Shown: positions 17,129 through 26,089, counted from the stretch's first letter. The stretch: 64,000 nucleotides of DNA from an uncultured Clostridia bacterium (GCA_934162365.1 CAKPIK010000003.1:1-64000), one strand, 5' to 3'. The notes: generated from the letters alone by a model not told the origin. Numbers and translations: made by a program.

Positions 17129-18166
17129 TTATTTGCTTTCTTGAATGGTAGATGGATTTACAGTTCCATCTATTTGTCCTTCATCCTTTTCTTTTTCCTT
17201 TTTTTCTTTTTTCTTTTCTGGTTTATTCTCTTTTTCCTCTTGATCTTTTTTCTCTTTTTCTTTTTCCAGTTCAGCTTTTACTTTCTCTTGCTCAGTTGCA
17301 AGCTTCATAAGTTCAATTTGTCTGTTTATAAAGTCTGTTTTTATCATTAATATTGCAACAATTACGTAAATATATGAAATAAGATTATACATCAATCCAA
17401 AATATTTCACATTTATTCCAGTTAATAAATTTAAAATTACATATACAATACTTAAAATAAGAGATAATGTAATAGCATGTACAGCAACACTAAAAGATGG
17501 AGCTGCTTTTAAATTTAGCCTTGAAAGTTTTGAAACCAAATATGCCAATACCCAAAGTATTAATATATCCATAAATATTGAAATAAAGTATACTATAAAC
17601 AAATATATAAATATAATAAAATACAATGAAGCACACATAGAAACAATATTTAAGCTTTCAAAATATTCAATTGCACTTTGTTTAGTAAACTCATTTATAT
17701 TACAACTAGAAGATAGTGCTAGATAGTTATATTCAACTTGTCCTAATGTACTGTTAGATATAACAACACATTTATTTTTTAATACTACTAAAGAAATATT
17801 TTCTTTTTGTATGCTATCTTGATATTCTGTTAATTCTGTACTATTAGTATCTATTAAAATTTTTCCAAATGTTTCTGAATAATCATCGATAATTATTGGT
17901 TCTTCAGTTTCCATAGTTAATATACCATTTGAATATGAAAACTCTGGTAGTTTTTCTTTCATTGTTGCATATACGTTTTTACAATTATCAACTATTTTAA
18001 AAGTGTAAAATAATGATATAATAACAACAAAAACTAATATTAATTTTATAAAATATTTAAAACTTACTTTTGGTGTTTCCAATGCAAAATCTTCATATTT
18101 ATCCAAATCCTTGATACTTTTAAAAGCTTCCTTAAAAAAATTACTCTTTTTATTTTTCTCTGCCAT
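17129..18166 (-). CDS. DUF1189-type membrane protein
   Basis: A 345-residue protein with one N-terminal transmembrane helix (about 40-60), an extracytoplasmic domain (about 65-165), four to five more helices (about 170-285) and a very charged cytoplasmic tail (about 290-345) of alternating E and K, probably helical. The arrangement and the FSVAVHAITLSLILS segment fit the DUF1189 family, whose role is unknown. It is embedded between cysS and ftsH with gaps of 15-25 bases. Placement next to FtsH could mean a substrate or adaptor link, but that is speculation. GTGAGGAG precedes the start. Confidence 0.75.
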   Translation of the reverse strand: MAEKNKKSNFFKEAFKSIKDLDKYEDFALETPKVSFKYFIKLILVFVVIISLFYTFKIVDNCKNVYATMKEKLPEFSYSNGILTMETEEPIIIDDYSETFGKILIDTNSTELTEYQDSIQKENISLVVLKNKCVVISNSTLGQVEYNYLALSSSCNINEFTKQSAIEYFESLNIVSMCASLYFIIFIYLFIVYFISIFMDILILWVLAYLVSKLSRLNLKAAPSFSVAVHAITLSLILSIVYVILNLLTGINVKYFGLMYNLISYIYVIVAILMIKTDFINRQIELMKLATEQEKVKAELEKEKEKKDQEEKENKPEKKKEKKEKEKDEGQIDGTVNPSTIQESK

Positions 18167-18190
18167 TTTTATTACTCCTCACATATTAAT

Positions 18191-19573
18191 CTACATTTTA
18201 GTTTCTACAATCATTCCATTTGGTGTATCTTTAACAGTATACCCTAAAGAAAATAATTTATCTCTTAATTCGTCAGATTTACTCCAATTTTTATCTTTCC
18301 TTGCTTGTTCTCTTTCTTTAATAATTTCAGTTATATTTTCTGGTAAATTCATTTTTTCTTCTTTATCTATATTTAATCCTAAAACCTCATCAAACTTTTT
18401 AAGTAATTTTGCAAATTCAGGAGACTTTTCTTCTTGTTTAATAACTTCCCATACTGTACTTAATGCTTGTGGCATATTTAAATCATCATTTATTGCTTCT
18501 AAAAAGTCATTTTCAAATTTTTCAATTTTTTCTTTTTCAGCTATACCTGTTCCTGTTAGATGGCGTTTGTATCCCTCTCTTAGTCTATTTAATGCTACTT
18601 TGGCAGCATCCATAGCTTCAAATGTGAAATTTATAGGTTTTTTATAATGTGAAGAAAAATTAAACATTCTATATACATCTGGTGAATATCCTTTTTTCTC
18701 TAAATCTTCTAGAGTATATAAATTATTTAAGCTCTTAGACATTTTTCCACCGTTCACTTGAAGAAATTCTACATGCATCCAATAATGTGCAGGAATTTTT
18801 CCGCAATATCCTTTAGCTTGGGCTATTTCATTTTCATGATGAACTGGAATATGGTCCATTCCTCCTGTATGTATGTCAAAAACCTCTCCTAAGTATTTTT
18901 CAGACATTGCACTACACTCCAAATGCCAACCTGGATAACATTTTCCCCAAAAAGTATCCCATTGCATTAAATGCTCTTTAGGAGCTTTTATCCATAATGC
19001 AAAATCTGTTGGATTTTTCTTCTCACTATCAAATTCAACCCTTGCTCCTGCTTTTTGTTCTTCTATATTTCTATTTGATAAGACTCCATATTTATCTAAT
19101 TTAGATGTATCAAAATATATTGTGTCTTTAGTTTCATATGTATAGCCATTTGCAATTATTTGTTTTAAATAATCTTCCATTACTTGAATATGGTCAGTTG
19201 CTCTACATATAATTTCAGGCATATCTATACCTAGTTTCTTCATATCGCCTAAAAAAGCATTCATATAAAATTCTGCTATTTCAAATGGATCTTTATGTTC
19301 CCTTCTTGAAGCTTTAAGCATTTTGTCTTCGCCTTCATCTGCGTCTGAAACCAAATGTCCAACATCTGTTATATTCATAGCATGTTTTAAGGTATAACCA
19401 TTATATTTTAATACTCTTCTTAAGTTATCCATAAAAAGATAAGCTCTAAGGTTTCCTATATGGGCAAAATAATATACTGTAGGTCCACAAGTATAAATTC
19501 TAACCTCTTTACTATCTATAGGTACAAAATCTTCTTTTTTTCTTGTAAGTGTATTATATATCTTTAAGCCCAT
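18191..19573 (-). CDS. cysS: Cysteinyl-tRNA synthetase
   Basis: A class I synthetase for tRNA-Cys. The zinc cysteine and HIGH-type motif are seen in YTCGPTVYYFAHIGNLRAY (about 28-46), the WHLECSAM zinc ligand region at about 205-212, the HHENEIAQ motif, and KMSKSLNN (about 268-275). A helical anticodon-binding region and the REQARKDKNWSKSDELRDKL stretch close the protein, as usual. Length 460 is standard. AAAGGAGGAAAT precedes the start. It follows the PBP1A gene by 17 bases, so no T-box leader fits here. Confidence 0.97.
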   Translation of the reverse strand: MGLKIYNTLTRKKEDFVPIDSKEVRIYTCGPTVYYFAHIGNLRAYLFMDNLRRVLKYNGYTLKHAMNITDVGHLVSDADEGEDKMLKASRREHKDPFEIAEFYMNAFLGDMKKLGIDMPEIICRATDHIQVMEDYLKQIIANGYTYETKDTIYFDTSKLDKYGVLSNRNIEEQKAGARVEFDSEKKNPTDFALWIKAPKEHLMQWDTFWGKCYPGWHLECSAMSEKYLGEVFDIHTGGMDHIPVHHENEIAQAKGYCGKIPAHYWMHVEFLQVNGGKMSKSLNNLYTLEDLEKKGYSPDVYRMFNFSSHYKKPINFTFEAMDAAKVALNRLREGYKRHLTGTGIAEKEKIEKFENDFLEAINDDLNMPQALSTVWEVIKQEEKSPEFAKLLKKFDEVLGLNIDKEEKMNLPENITEIIKEREQARKDKNWSKSDELRDKLFSLGYTVKDTPNGMIVETKM

Positions 19574-19590
19574 ACATTTCCTCCTTTAAA

Positions 19591-22203
19591 TTATTGATTA
19601 GGTGTTGTATTTTCAACCGTATTTGATGGTGTAGGCGTTGGTGAAGGTGGAGCTTCTACCTTCACTGTTCTTGTAACTTTTGTAACATTTCCAGCACTAT
19701 CATTTACAGTATATGTAATAGTATATGTCCCAGCAACTGCAGTATTTACAGTTCCTGTTATAATAATTTTTGATGTTAAATCTCCATCTTTATCGTCTGT
19801 TGCTTTAGCACCAGGCTCTGTGTATGTTCCACCTACTTTTAATGTCATAGTTGCACTTCCATTTAATGTTATAACTGGTGGATTATTTTTTTCTTTACAA
19901 TTATCACAAGTTTCTTCTGGAAGCATATATTTTGCATCTCCAGCTTTTTTCCAATTTGTATTATCTGTTGCTCTTGTTATAAATACTTTAGATTCTTTAT
20001 TTTCGCAGTTTGGTCCAGCAACTTTTCCTGTTTCTTTACATATTTCAGCTTGAACATGGCAAGTACAAGTCTTAGTTGGTACTGTTCCTTTTACAAAATA
20101 TTCAGAATACACTCTGCTTCCTCTTGGATCATTCTTGCAAGCATCAGTTGCAAGTAATCCTGAATCTTTACAAACATTTGCTGTAACTAATCCATCTGGT
20201 TTTTCAAAAGATTTTCCTTTCAAATCCTTATGTATAGCTGTCATAACGTTCTTCCAAATTGTATTGGCATTAGACGTTGCACCAGCCGGTATAGCTGTTG
20301 GTGTATCATATCCATACCAAGTTGCTGCTGTATAATATGGCGTAAATCCGCAAAGCCATTTATCTTTTTTAGAGTTTGTTGTACCAGTTTTTGCTGCTGT
20401 TTCCATTCCAGATATCTTACAAGCTGACGCAGTTCCTCCTGTTTTAGTTGGTTCAGTTAATAACTGTTTAAGTATATATGCATTTTCTACTGAAAATACT
20501 CTGGTTTTTGGTTGATCAGCTTCTAAAACTGTATTTTCATTTTCATCAACCACTTTTGTATAGAATGTAGGAGTTATGTATTCTCCATCATTTGCAATAG
20601 CAGCATATGCTCCAGCCATTTGCAATGGCGAAATTCCTTCACTTATTCCTCCTAAAGCTAATGGTAAACTATTATCTTTATCTGAGTCTATTGAAGTTAC
20701 TCCTAACCTTTTCAAATATTCAATTGACTTAGCAGGTGTTAAATCTTCTAATACTTGAATAGCAATTGTATTTTGAGAGATTCTAACCGCTTGCCTCATA
20801 TTTGATAATCCTTTAAATCCTGAATATGAATTTTTAGGTGTCCAAGTTCCATATTTTAATGGAACATCATCATATACAGATGCAGCATTTATTATTCCTT
20901 CTTGTAATGCAGGTCCATATACTGCTATAGGTTTTATAGAAGATCCCGGTTGACGTTTTGCTTGATTTACTCTGTTAAGTTTACCAGCTTCTTTTTCTCC
21001 CAATACGCCAACTGCCCCAACAACATATCCATTAGATTGATCAATAACTACCGTTGCAGACTGAGCAGCTTCTTTAACTTTCTTTAGCTCTCCATCTACC
21101 TTCTTTTCAACAGTAGTTTTAACTTGATATTTTGACTTTGAATATTCATCCTCTAATTTTTCTTGAATTGAGGCAACTTCTGTTGAGTAAATTTTTAACC
21201 CACTACTATATAAATATGTTTCAGCATATTCTTTATCCATACCTTTGTCAGTTACTAATTGGTTTATTACTTGTTTTATTAATGCTTCTGTATGTGAAGA
21301 ATATGAAGCTTTATCTATAATAGTTCCTTTTTTAAAGTTTAAACCTTTATCCACTTCCTCAATTGCACTGTTATATTCATCTTTGGTTATCTTTCCTTGA
21401 TCAACCATTTGCTTTAGAACTGTTTTAGTTCTTTTATTAATTTTTTCTGTTTTAGGTTCATCAACAAATGGGTTATATCCATTAGGTGAATGGGTTACAC
21501 CTGCAATAAATGCACTTTCTGCTAAACTTAATTCGGTTGGTGTTTTGCTAAAATAATATTCTGATGCCATTCCAACACCGTTTACATTTCCGCCTAGATA
21601 TATTATATTCATATATAATTCTAATATTTGATCTTTTGATAATATTTTTTCAACTTGGCGTGCTCTAACCATTTCTTTAATTTTTCTTATTGCACCCTTT
21701 ACTCCTGAGTCATCTTTTTCATTAGTAATATTTTTTACTAATTGTTGTGTTAATGTACTTCCTCCACCAACAGATGATTCTCCTTTATGAAATAAGAATG
21801 AAACAATAGCATGTCCTGTTCTTGATATATCTACACCATTATGGCTATAAAATCTTTTATCTTCAATTGCCACAAATGCTTTGGGTAGATATTCTCCCAT
21901 TTCACTTTTACTAAGTATTTTTCTATTTTCTTTTCCGCTTAATACCGCTAAAACATTGCCATCTGAATCAACAACAGTACTATTTGAATAATCAATTATT
22001 AAATCTTTTTTAGTTATTGCATATTTTCCTGTCATACCAAAAATAAGCCCTGCTCCAATTCCAGCAAGAATAATAATTAATACAATAATTACCATTATTA
22101 TTTTTTTCCACATTTCTTTCTTCTTTGTATTATTTTTATTATTTACTTTTTTTGTATTTTTAACTTTCTTAGTATCTTCTTTGGAATTTACAGTTTTTTT
22201 CAT
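19591..22203 (-). CDS. Class A penicillin-binding protein (PBP1A type) with C-terminal DUF5011 domain
   Basis: A bifunctional peptidoglycan synthase. Order: basic cytoplasmic N-terminus with K/N repeats, transmembrane helix about 35-57, GT51 glycosyltransferase (EDKRFYSHNGVD, then GGSTLTQQLVKN, about 115-160), transpeptidase with SSIK (about 423), SQN (about 478) and KTGTT (about 608). A Cys-rich region (about 690-770) has several CxxC-like pairs (TKTCTCHVQ, EETCDNCKE). The end is an Ig-like DUF5011 domain (about 775-850; VGGTYTEPGAKATDDKDGDL) and a Pro/Thr tail. At 870 residues it is longer than basic PBP1A because of these additions. It is the first gene of the run continuing to cysS, DUF1189, ftsH and lysS. 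Confidence 0.93.
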   Translation of the reverse strand: MKKTVNSKEDTKKVKNTKKVNNKNNTKKKEMWKKIIMVIIVLIIILAGIGAGLIFGMTGKYAITKKDLIIDYSNSTVVDSDGNVLAVLSGKENRKILSKSEMGEYLPKAFVAIEDKRFYSHNGVDISRTGHAIVSFLFHKGESSVGGGSTLTQQLVKNITNEKDDSGVKGAIRKIKEMVRARQVEKILSKDQILELYMNIIYLGGNVNGVGMASEYYFSKTPTELSLAESAFIAGVTHSPNGYNPFVDEPKTEKINKRTKTVLKQMVDQGKITKDEYNSAIEEVDKGLNFKKGTIIDKASYSSHTEALIKQVINQLVTDKGMDKEYAETYLYSSGLKIYSTEVASIQEKLEDEYSKSKYQVKTTVEKKVDGELKKVKEAAQSATVVIDQSNGYVVGAVGVLGEKEAGKLNRVNQAKRQPGSSIKPIAVYGPALQEGIINAASVYDDVPLKYGTWTPKNSYSGFKGLSNMRQAVRISQNTIAIQVLEDLTPAKSIEYLKRLGVTSIDSDKDNSLPLALGGISEGISPLQMAGAYAAIANDGEYITPTFYTKVVDENENTVLEADQPKTRVFSVENAYILKQLLTEPTKTGGTASACKISGMETAAKTGTTNSKKDKWLCGFTPYYTAATWYGYDTPTAIPAGATSNANTIWKNVMTAIHKDLKGKSFEKPDGLVTANVCKDSGLLATDACKNDPRGSRVYSEYFVKGTVPTKTCTCHVQAEICKETGKVAGPNCENKESKVFITRATDNTNWKKAGDAKYMLPEETCDNCKEKNNPPVITLNGSATMTLKVGGTYTEPGAKATDDKDGDLTSKIIITGTVNTAVAGTYTITYTVNDSAGNVTKVTRTVKVEAPPSPTPTPSNTVENTTPNQ

Positions 22204-22226
22204 ATTTACTACCCATTCCTTTCCTG

Positions 22227-22244
22227 TTTATACTTTAGTATAAA
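22227..22244. repeat. 18-bp palindrome between divergent genes
   Basis: TTTATACTTTAGTATAAA is an inverted repeat (8-bp arms, 2-base centre), 24 bases before the PBP1A start and in the shared upstream region of the divergent plus-strand gene. It could be an operator or part of a -10 region (TATACT/TATAAA). Confidence 0.35.
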
Positions 22245-22378
22245 TTTCGCGCACAATACGCATTACTATTATAGTATAAAAACTTAAAAAGATAAAGGGT
22301 TTTGCTAAAAAAAGTTCACATATAAATAAAAAAAATGCATACATTTTTACTAATAATAAATTAGAAAGAAGTGAGCTT

Positions 22379-22921
22379 ATGTTTATATACAATTTTAAAG
22401 TAAATGGAAATAAAATTTTTAGAGTAGTTGTAGTACTAATCATAATTATCGCATTATTAGTTATGGCACTTTCAATATATGATTTTTTTAAAAAAGGAAA
22501 AGTTGTTGTAAATGATGATTTACCAACAAATTCAATAGCAAATATTCAAGCAAATCAATATACAAATATACTAAGAGAAGTTTATGAAGATATAGATACC
22601 TATGTAGGTCAATCAATTAATTTTACTGGATATGTCTATAAACAATATGATTTAAAAGACACAGAATTCGTTTTAGCAAGAGATATGTTAATAAATTCAG
22701 ATTCACAAACTGTAGTAGTTGGCTTTCTTTGTTCCTACGATAAAGCACAGAACTTTAAAGAAGGGACTTGGGTAAATGTTACTGGTAAAATTGTAAAAGG
22801 CTACTATCACAACGAAATTCCTGTAATTGATATAACTAAAATAGAAGAAACTAAAAAACCTGAAGATTGCTATGTATATCCTCCAGCAGATACCTATATT
22901 CAAACTTCAACAATTCTTTAA
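22379..22921 (+). CDS. Membrane-anchored OB-fold protein resembling the C-terminal domain of DUF1980/TIGR03943
   Basis: A 180-residue protein and the only plus-strand gene I can support here. One transmembrane helix lies at about 14-34, then an extracytoplasmic part. The core YVGQSINFTGYVYKQYD, then EFVLARDMLINSDSQTVVV and GTWVNVTGKI is like the C-terminal domain of the two-component permease-associated YcgQ/DUF1980 family (FxGFVY ... FVLAR ... GxWVxVTG). The two adjacent cysteines of that family after LAR are replaced by NS here. The N-terminal membrane domain of YcgQ is absent, so this is a stand-alone domain. Function is unknown. GAAGTGAG precedes ATG. It is divergent from the PBP1A gene and convergent with the permease gene. 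Confidence 0.7.
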   Translation: MFIYNFKVNGNKIFRVVVVLIIIIALLVMALSIYDFFKKGKVVVNDDLPTNSIANIQANQYTNILREVYEDIDTYVGQSINFTGYVYKQYDLKDTEFVLARDMLINSDSQTVVVGFLCSYDKAQNFKEGTWVNVTGKIVKGYYHNEIPVIDITKIEETKKPEDCYVYPPADTYIQTSTIL

Positions 22922-22944
22922 CTTTTCTAAACATACATATTAAT

Positions 22945-22972
22945 AAAAGAGCGATTTAAAAATCGCTCTTTT
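22945..22972. terminator. Bidirectional terminator between convergent genes
   Basis: A perfect 13-bp stem AAAAGAGCGATTT / AAATCGCTCTTTT with T-rich flank on both strands serves the plus-strand gene and the minus-strand permease gene. Confidence 0.88.
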
Positions 22973-24070
22973 CTATCTTCTATCTAAAATTGTTTTTACA
23001 ACTCCATTATCTATCATAGTTTCAAATATATTCTTTAAAATAATTAGAATTATAGGTCCAACAAACATTCCTATTACGCCAATTGTTTTAAAACCTGTAT
23101 ACATTGCAATTAATGTAAAAATTGGATGTATTCCAATATGATTACTTACAATTTTAGGTTCTATAAGTTGCCTTACAACAATTGTTATAACATATAAAAC
23201 TAATATACCTATGGCCAACTTTATATCTCCATTAAATCCCGAAATAACTGCCCACGGTACCATTACAGTTCCAGAGCCTAGTATCGGCAATGCATCAACA
23301 AATCCAATAATTAATGCCATAATTAAAGGATATTTCACGTTCATACCAATTAAATTAAATATAAGCAATCCAGTAAGAACAATAATAAATGATATTAATA
23401 TTAAAATAGCCTCTGCCTTTAGATAATTTCCTAAAGAAGAACTTACTTTTCTTAATCTATTTCCAATTTTTATTGTCCAATTTCTAGGCAAATGATGCTC
23501 CATTTGATCTAAAATATACATCTTGTCTGCACACACAAAATAAGTTGCAAGTATTGTTATTCCAGTACATATTGCAATTTGAGGTAAGTGTTTAACTGTA
23601 TTTATTACATATGTTAAAAGATTTTGGGCAATATCTTTTCCTACTTCAATTAATTCATTTACAGTATTATTAGCTAAATCTTTAACCTGTTCTGGAATAT
23701 TTAAAGAATCAAACTTAAAGCTATTTATTAATCCATTTATTTTAGAACTTATATTAGCAACATTATTATTAAGTCCTGTTAAAATATTTGTAGATTCGGT
23801 TATTGCAACAGTAATTCCCCATACTAGTAATCCAATTATAATTCCAAATACAATAATTAAAGTTATAATCGCGCTAACTTTTCTTGTAAGATTAGTAATT
23901 CTCATTACTTTTCTTATTAATGGTTCAATAAGCAAACTTATAATAAATGCAATTAAAAAAGGAACATAATAAATAGAAAGTTTAAAAATTATGTATATAG
24001 CTATTAAAGTTAATATAAATATTAATAATCTTTTTCCAACCTTTTTGTAGTAATTCATATCTGTAATCAC
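22973..24070 (-). CDS. AI-2E family permease (YtvI-like)
   Basis: A polytopic membrane protein of about 365 residues with eight or so hydrophobic spans. The family core is clear in IIGFVDALPILGSGTVMVPWAV (read in parts: FVDALPILG, GTVMVPWAV), RQLIEPKIVSNHIGIHP and VIGMFVGPIILIILKNI, typical of AI-2E/PerM proteins. The P-x-x-G-x-G-x-V-x-x-P-W variant is the form seen in the sporulation protein YtvI, so a sporulation or general export role is possible. I place the start at a GTG (24068-24070), six bases after GAGGTG; a GTG at 24079 overlaps the ribosome site, and an ATG at 24058 is too far from it. Confidence 0.8.
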   Translation of the reverse strand: MITDMNYYKKVGKRLLIFILTLIAIYIIFKLSIYYVPFLIAFIISLLIEPLIRKVMRITNLTRKVSAIITLIIVFGIIIGLLVWGITVAITESTNILTGLNNNVANISSKINGLINSFKFDSLNIPEQVKDLANNTVNELIEVGKDIAQNLLTYVINTVKHLPQIAICTGITILATYFVCADKMYILDQMEHHLPRNWTIKIGNRLRKVSSSLGNYLKAEAILILISFIIVLTGLLIFNLIGMNVKYPLIMALIIGFVDALPILGSGTVMVPWAVISGFNGDIKLAIGILVLYVITIVVRQLIEPKIVSNHIGIHPIFTLIAMYTGFKTIGVIGMFVGPIILIILKNIFETMIDNGVVKTILDRR

Positions 24071-24137
24071 GCAAATCACCTCAATTTATTTTATGTATAA
24101 CAGATGATTTTTATTAGAAAAATTCAAATTATTTACA

Positions 24138-24158
24138 GGCAGGCACAAGACCTGCCCA
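24138..24158 (-). terminator. Possible weak terminator hairpin
   Basis: GGGCAGG / CCTGCC stem with a 7-base loop on the minus strand, just after the CBS gene. No T-run follows, so function is unsure. Confidence 0.35.
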
Positions 24159-24175
24159 TATATTATTTCTACAAA

Positions 24176-24610
24176 TTAAAATTTATTATTATTGCAATCG
24201 CAAATATGTTCAAATGTTTTTCCTATACATTCGCAATTAACATCTTGATGTTTTGCTAAATCTCCCAATGTTAATATTCCTACTAATTTTCCATTTTCTG
24301 TTACTGGTATTCTTCTTATACCTGTTTGTCCCATATTTTTTGTAACAGTAGAAATATCTTCATTACAATCACAACAAGTTGTTTTGCATGTCATTATATC
24401 ACTTGCTTTAGTATTTTTATTATCTTTTCCACAAGCAACACTTCTTAATATAATATCTCTATCTGTTAAAATTCCTACAACATTGTTATCGCAATCGCAA
24501 ACAGGTATACATCCGCATCCGTTTTCATTCATTAGTTTTGCGACATCACTTATATTAGTATCTGGTGTACAACTACAAACATCTCCACACATACATTCTT
24601 TAACCTTCAT
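24176..24610 (-). CDS. Cysteine-rich tandem CBS-domain protein
   Basis: A 144-residue protein made of two CBS motifs: residues 1-60 (MKVKECMCG, then GILTDRDIILRSVA) and 70-125 (SDIMTCKTT, then GIRRIPVTENGKLVGILTLG). CBS pairs bind adenosyl ligands such as AMP, ATP or SAM and act as regulatory modules. The odd feature is the cysteine content: 17 Cys in 144 residues, including CGCIPVCDC, CKTTCCDC, CEC and HICDC. That could bind metal or sense redox state, but no standard metal motif is complete. The start is ATG at 24610 because GGTGGAG precedes it. It is a single gene between the permease and PAP2 genes. Confidence 0.85.
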   Translation of the reverse strand: MKVKECMCGDVCSCTPDTNISDVAKLMNENGCGCIPVCDCDNNVVGILTDRDIILRSVACGKDNKNTKASDIMTCKTTCCDCNEDISTVTKNMGQTGIRRIPVTENGKLVGILTLGDLAKHQDVNCECIGKTFEHICDCNNNKF

Positions 24611-24685
24611 AAAAAACTCCACCTTTCATAAAAAATATATATTTATTTTTTACAAAAAGAGGATTTTTATTCTTAATCTATTTAC

Positions 24686-25321
24686 TTAATTTTCTAATCC
24701 TAAATCATTTTTAATCAAATGTGTAAATAGTGTTAAATATGATAAAGAAATCATAAATCCAGCAAGCACATCACTTGCATAATGAACTCCTAAATAAATT
24801 CTACTTATTCCTATTGAAGCTATCAATATACTAAGGAAAATGCACAATGCAATTTTGGTATATTTATTTTTCACATACTTAAATACTAAATATATTATTA
24901 ACCCATAAAAAGCCATACTTGCCATTGAATGTCCAGATGGAAAACTAAAACCTGTTTCTTCAACTAGCCTATATCCAACAGGTCTATTTCTTCTAATTAT
25001 ATTTTTAAGTAAAAGATTAAAAATTGCAGTTACAACTAAATTAATACTAATATACATAGGTATTTTTTTATTTTTTATAAATAAAAAGCTTATAATACAT
25101 ATACTTATTAATGGTATACTACTTCCAAAGAAGGTTATAAATTTAAAAATATTAGTTAAAAAATTGCTTTTAAATGAAATTATAAAGTTATATACTGCTG
25201 AATCAAAATTCATTATTTCATTATTTAAAACATCCTCTAATAAATCTAAAAATATTATCACACAAAATAGTGCTAATATCCATCTTTTATTTTCCTTTAA
25301 AATACTTTTTATCTTTTCCAT
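24686..25321 (-). CDS. PAP2-family lipid phosphatase
   Basis: A 211-residue integral membrane phosphatase with five to six helices and all three family motifs: KNIIRRNRP (KxxxxxxRP, about 106-114), FPSGHSM (PSGH, about 127-133) and SRIYLGVHYASDV (SRxxxxxHxxxD, about 172-184). Such enzymes dephosphorylate undecaprenyl pyrophosphate, phosphatidic acid or phosphatidylglycerol phosphate. Next to VanZ and below the glycan region, an undecaprenyl-PP recycling role is a reasonable inference. GAAGGAACA precedes the start, 16 bases after the vanZ stop, so the two genes are probably co-transcribed. Confidence 0.9.
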   Translation of the reverse strand: MEKIKSILKENKRWILALFCVIIFLDLLEDVLNNEIMNFDSAVYNFIISFKSNFLTNIFKFITFFGSSIPLISICIISFLFIKNKKIPMYISINLVVTAIFNLLLKNIIRRNRPVGYRLVEETGFSFPSGHSMASMAFYGLIIYLVFKYVKNKYTKIALCIFLSILIASIGISRIYLGVHYASDVLAGFMISLSYLTLFTHLIKNDLGLEN

Positions 25322-25337
25322 ACATTGTGTTCCTTCT

Positions 25338-25847
25338 TTATTTTTTTATCCAATTGTTAAATGCTTCAAATAATAGAATCAAGAAAATCATTATAAAAAT
25401 TCCAGTTAATACCCCTGCAGAATCAATGCACACATCTCGAATGCTTGGTCCTCTACCAGGAACAAAACTTTGATGGAACTCATCACTAGCTGCATAAGAA
25501 ACGCCAAGTAATATACTCCATAATAATTTATATTTATTTTTAATATCAAAAGTACACCAAAATCCCATAACAGAAAATCCAACTAAACAATAAATACTAA
25601 AATGAGCTAATTTTCTAATTATTGGATGAAGTCTTTCTATATAGTGCATTTTAAGCGTTACATCCATATTTTTAACTTTAGAAAACATTTCTACAATGAA
25701 ATTTGTAACTTTTAAACTTAAATTTCCAGATTGCTCCCCATCTTGTGAAGAAAAACCAAATATTATATACAATGTTGCTAAAAGCATTATTATAAATAAT
25801 ATTCTTTTAAATATTAAATTCTTTTTAATTTTAATAGGTTTTGACAT
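25338..25847 (-). CDS. VanZ-like family membrane protein
   Basis: A 169-residue protein with four hydrophobic spans. VanZ-family marks are FGFSSQDGEQSG (about 31-42), RKLAHFSIYCLVGF (about 77-90) and YAASDEFHQSFVPGRG (about 114-129), followed by a last helix. Only a minority of such proteins affect glycopeptide resistance; most are of unknown function, often near surface-polymer genes. Upstream of its start, within 20 bases, lies a short remnant of the rfbB 3' end (25865 onward), and a 216-bp piece of this gene is repeated at 34694-34909. This copy is the intact one; the other is truncated and fused. It is followed by the PAP2 gene. Confidence 0.88.
   Translation of the reverse strand: MSKPIKIKKNLIFKRILFIIMLLATLYIIFGFSSQDGEQSGNLSLKVTNFIVEMFSKVKNMDVTLKMHYIERLHPIIRKLAHFSIYCLVGFSVMGFWCTFDIKNKYKLLWSILLGVSYAASDEFHQSFVPGRGPSIRDVCIDSAGVLTGIFIMIFLILLFEAFNNWIKK
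25415..25630 (-). repeat. Direct repeat copy A, part 1 (vanZ 3' half)
   Basis: 216 bases match 34694-34909 with about nine differences and no gaps, same orientation. It covers vanZ codons for about residues 73-144. Together with part 2 it brackets the 9-kb nonulosonate locus. Confidence 0.93.
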
Positions 25848-25898
25848 TATACCTCTTCCTTAACTTAATTTAGCCATTCTTTATGTGCTAAATATCAA
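25833..25898 (-). repeat. Direct repeat copy A, part 2 (vanZ start and rfbB 3' end)
   Basis: 66 bases match 34909-34974 with three differences. They cover the vanZ start codon, the intergenic spacer and the last rfbB codons. In copy B parts 1 and 2 are joined directly, so copy B has lost the roughly 200 bases that separate them here. Confidence 0.9.
25865..25894 (-). pseudogene. rfbB 3' remnant
   Basis: The last codons of rfbB (YLAHKEWLN then TAA) are present without the rest of the gene. The intact rfbB at 34941 ends WYLEHKEWLN. This shows that an rfbB-vanZ junction once stood here, as it does (in damaged form) at 34.9 kb. Confidence 0.75.
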
Positions 25899-26058
25899 AT
25901 AAATGTTGTATTATTTCTATTGTTTGATTTCTACGAATATCGCATACAAATCAACTATCCAATCATTATAGTATTACTAATACTTGCGATATATTATATA
26001 CTTTTTTCATACAAATTTCATTATATTTAAACATTTTCTTTAAAAATTTAATTTTAAG

Positions 26059-26089
26059 TAAAAAAAGAAACACAAATTAAATGTGCTTC
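26059..26089 (-). terminator. Terminator after neuB
   Basis: Stem GAAGCACA / TGTGTTTC (one G-T pair) with a 7-base loop is followed by TTTTTTT on the minus strand. It ends the long glycan transcript. The 160 bases between it and the rfbB remnant hold no gene, only AT-rich DNA with short inverted repeats such as GTATTACTAATAC. Confidence 0.8.

Noticed and set aside
22290..22378. Sigma-A promoter for the plus-strand gene
   Set aside because: TTGCTA and TTCACA could be -35 boxes, but no convincing -10 lies at 16-18 bases.
25338..25847. Glycopeptide resistance via VanZ
   Set aside because: Only a VanZ-like fold is present. No vanH, vanA, vanX or sensor genes are near, and the family is widespread without a resistance role.
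25899..26058. Attachment site or promoter between the neuB terminator and the rfbB remnant
   Set aside because: Several TATAAT-like boxes and short inverted repeats occur, but none has a good -35 or a second copy elsewhere, so I could not support either call.
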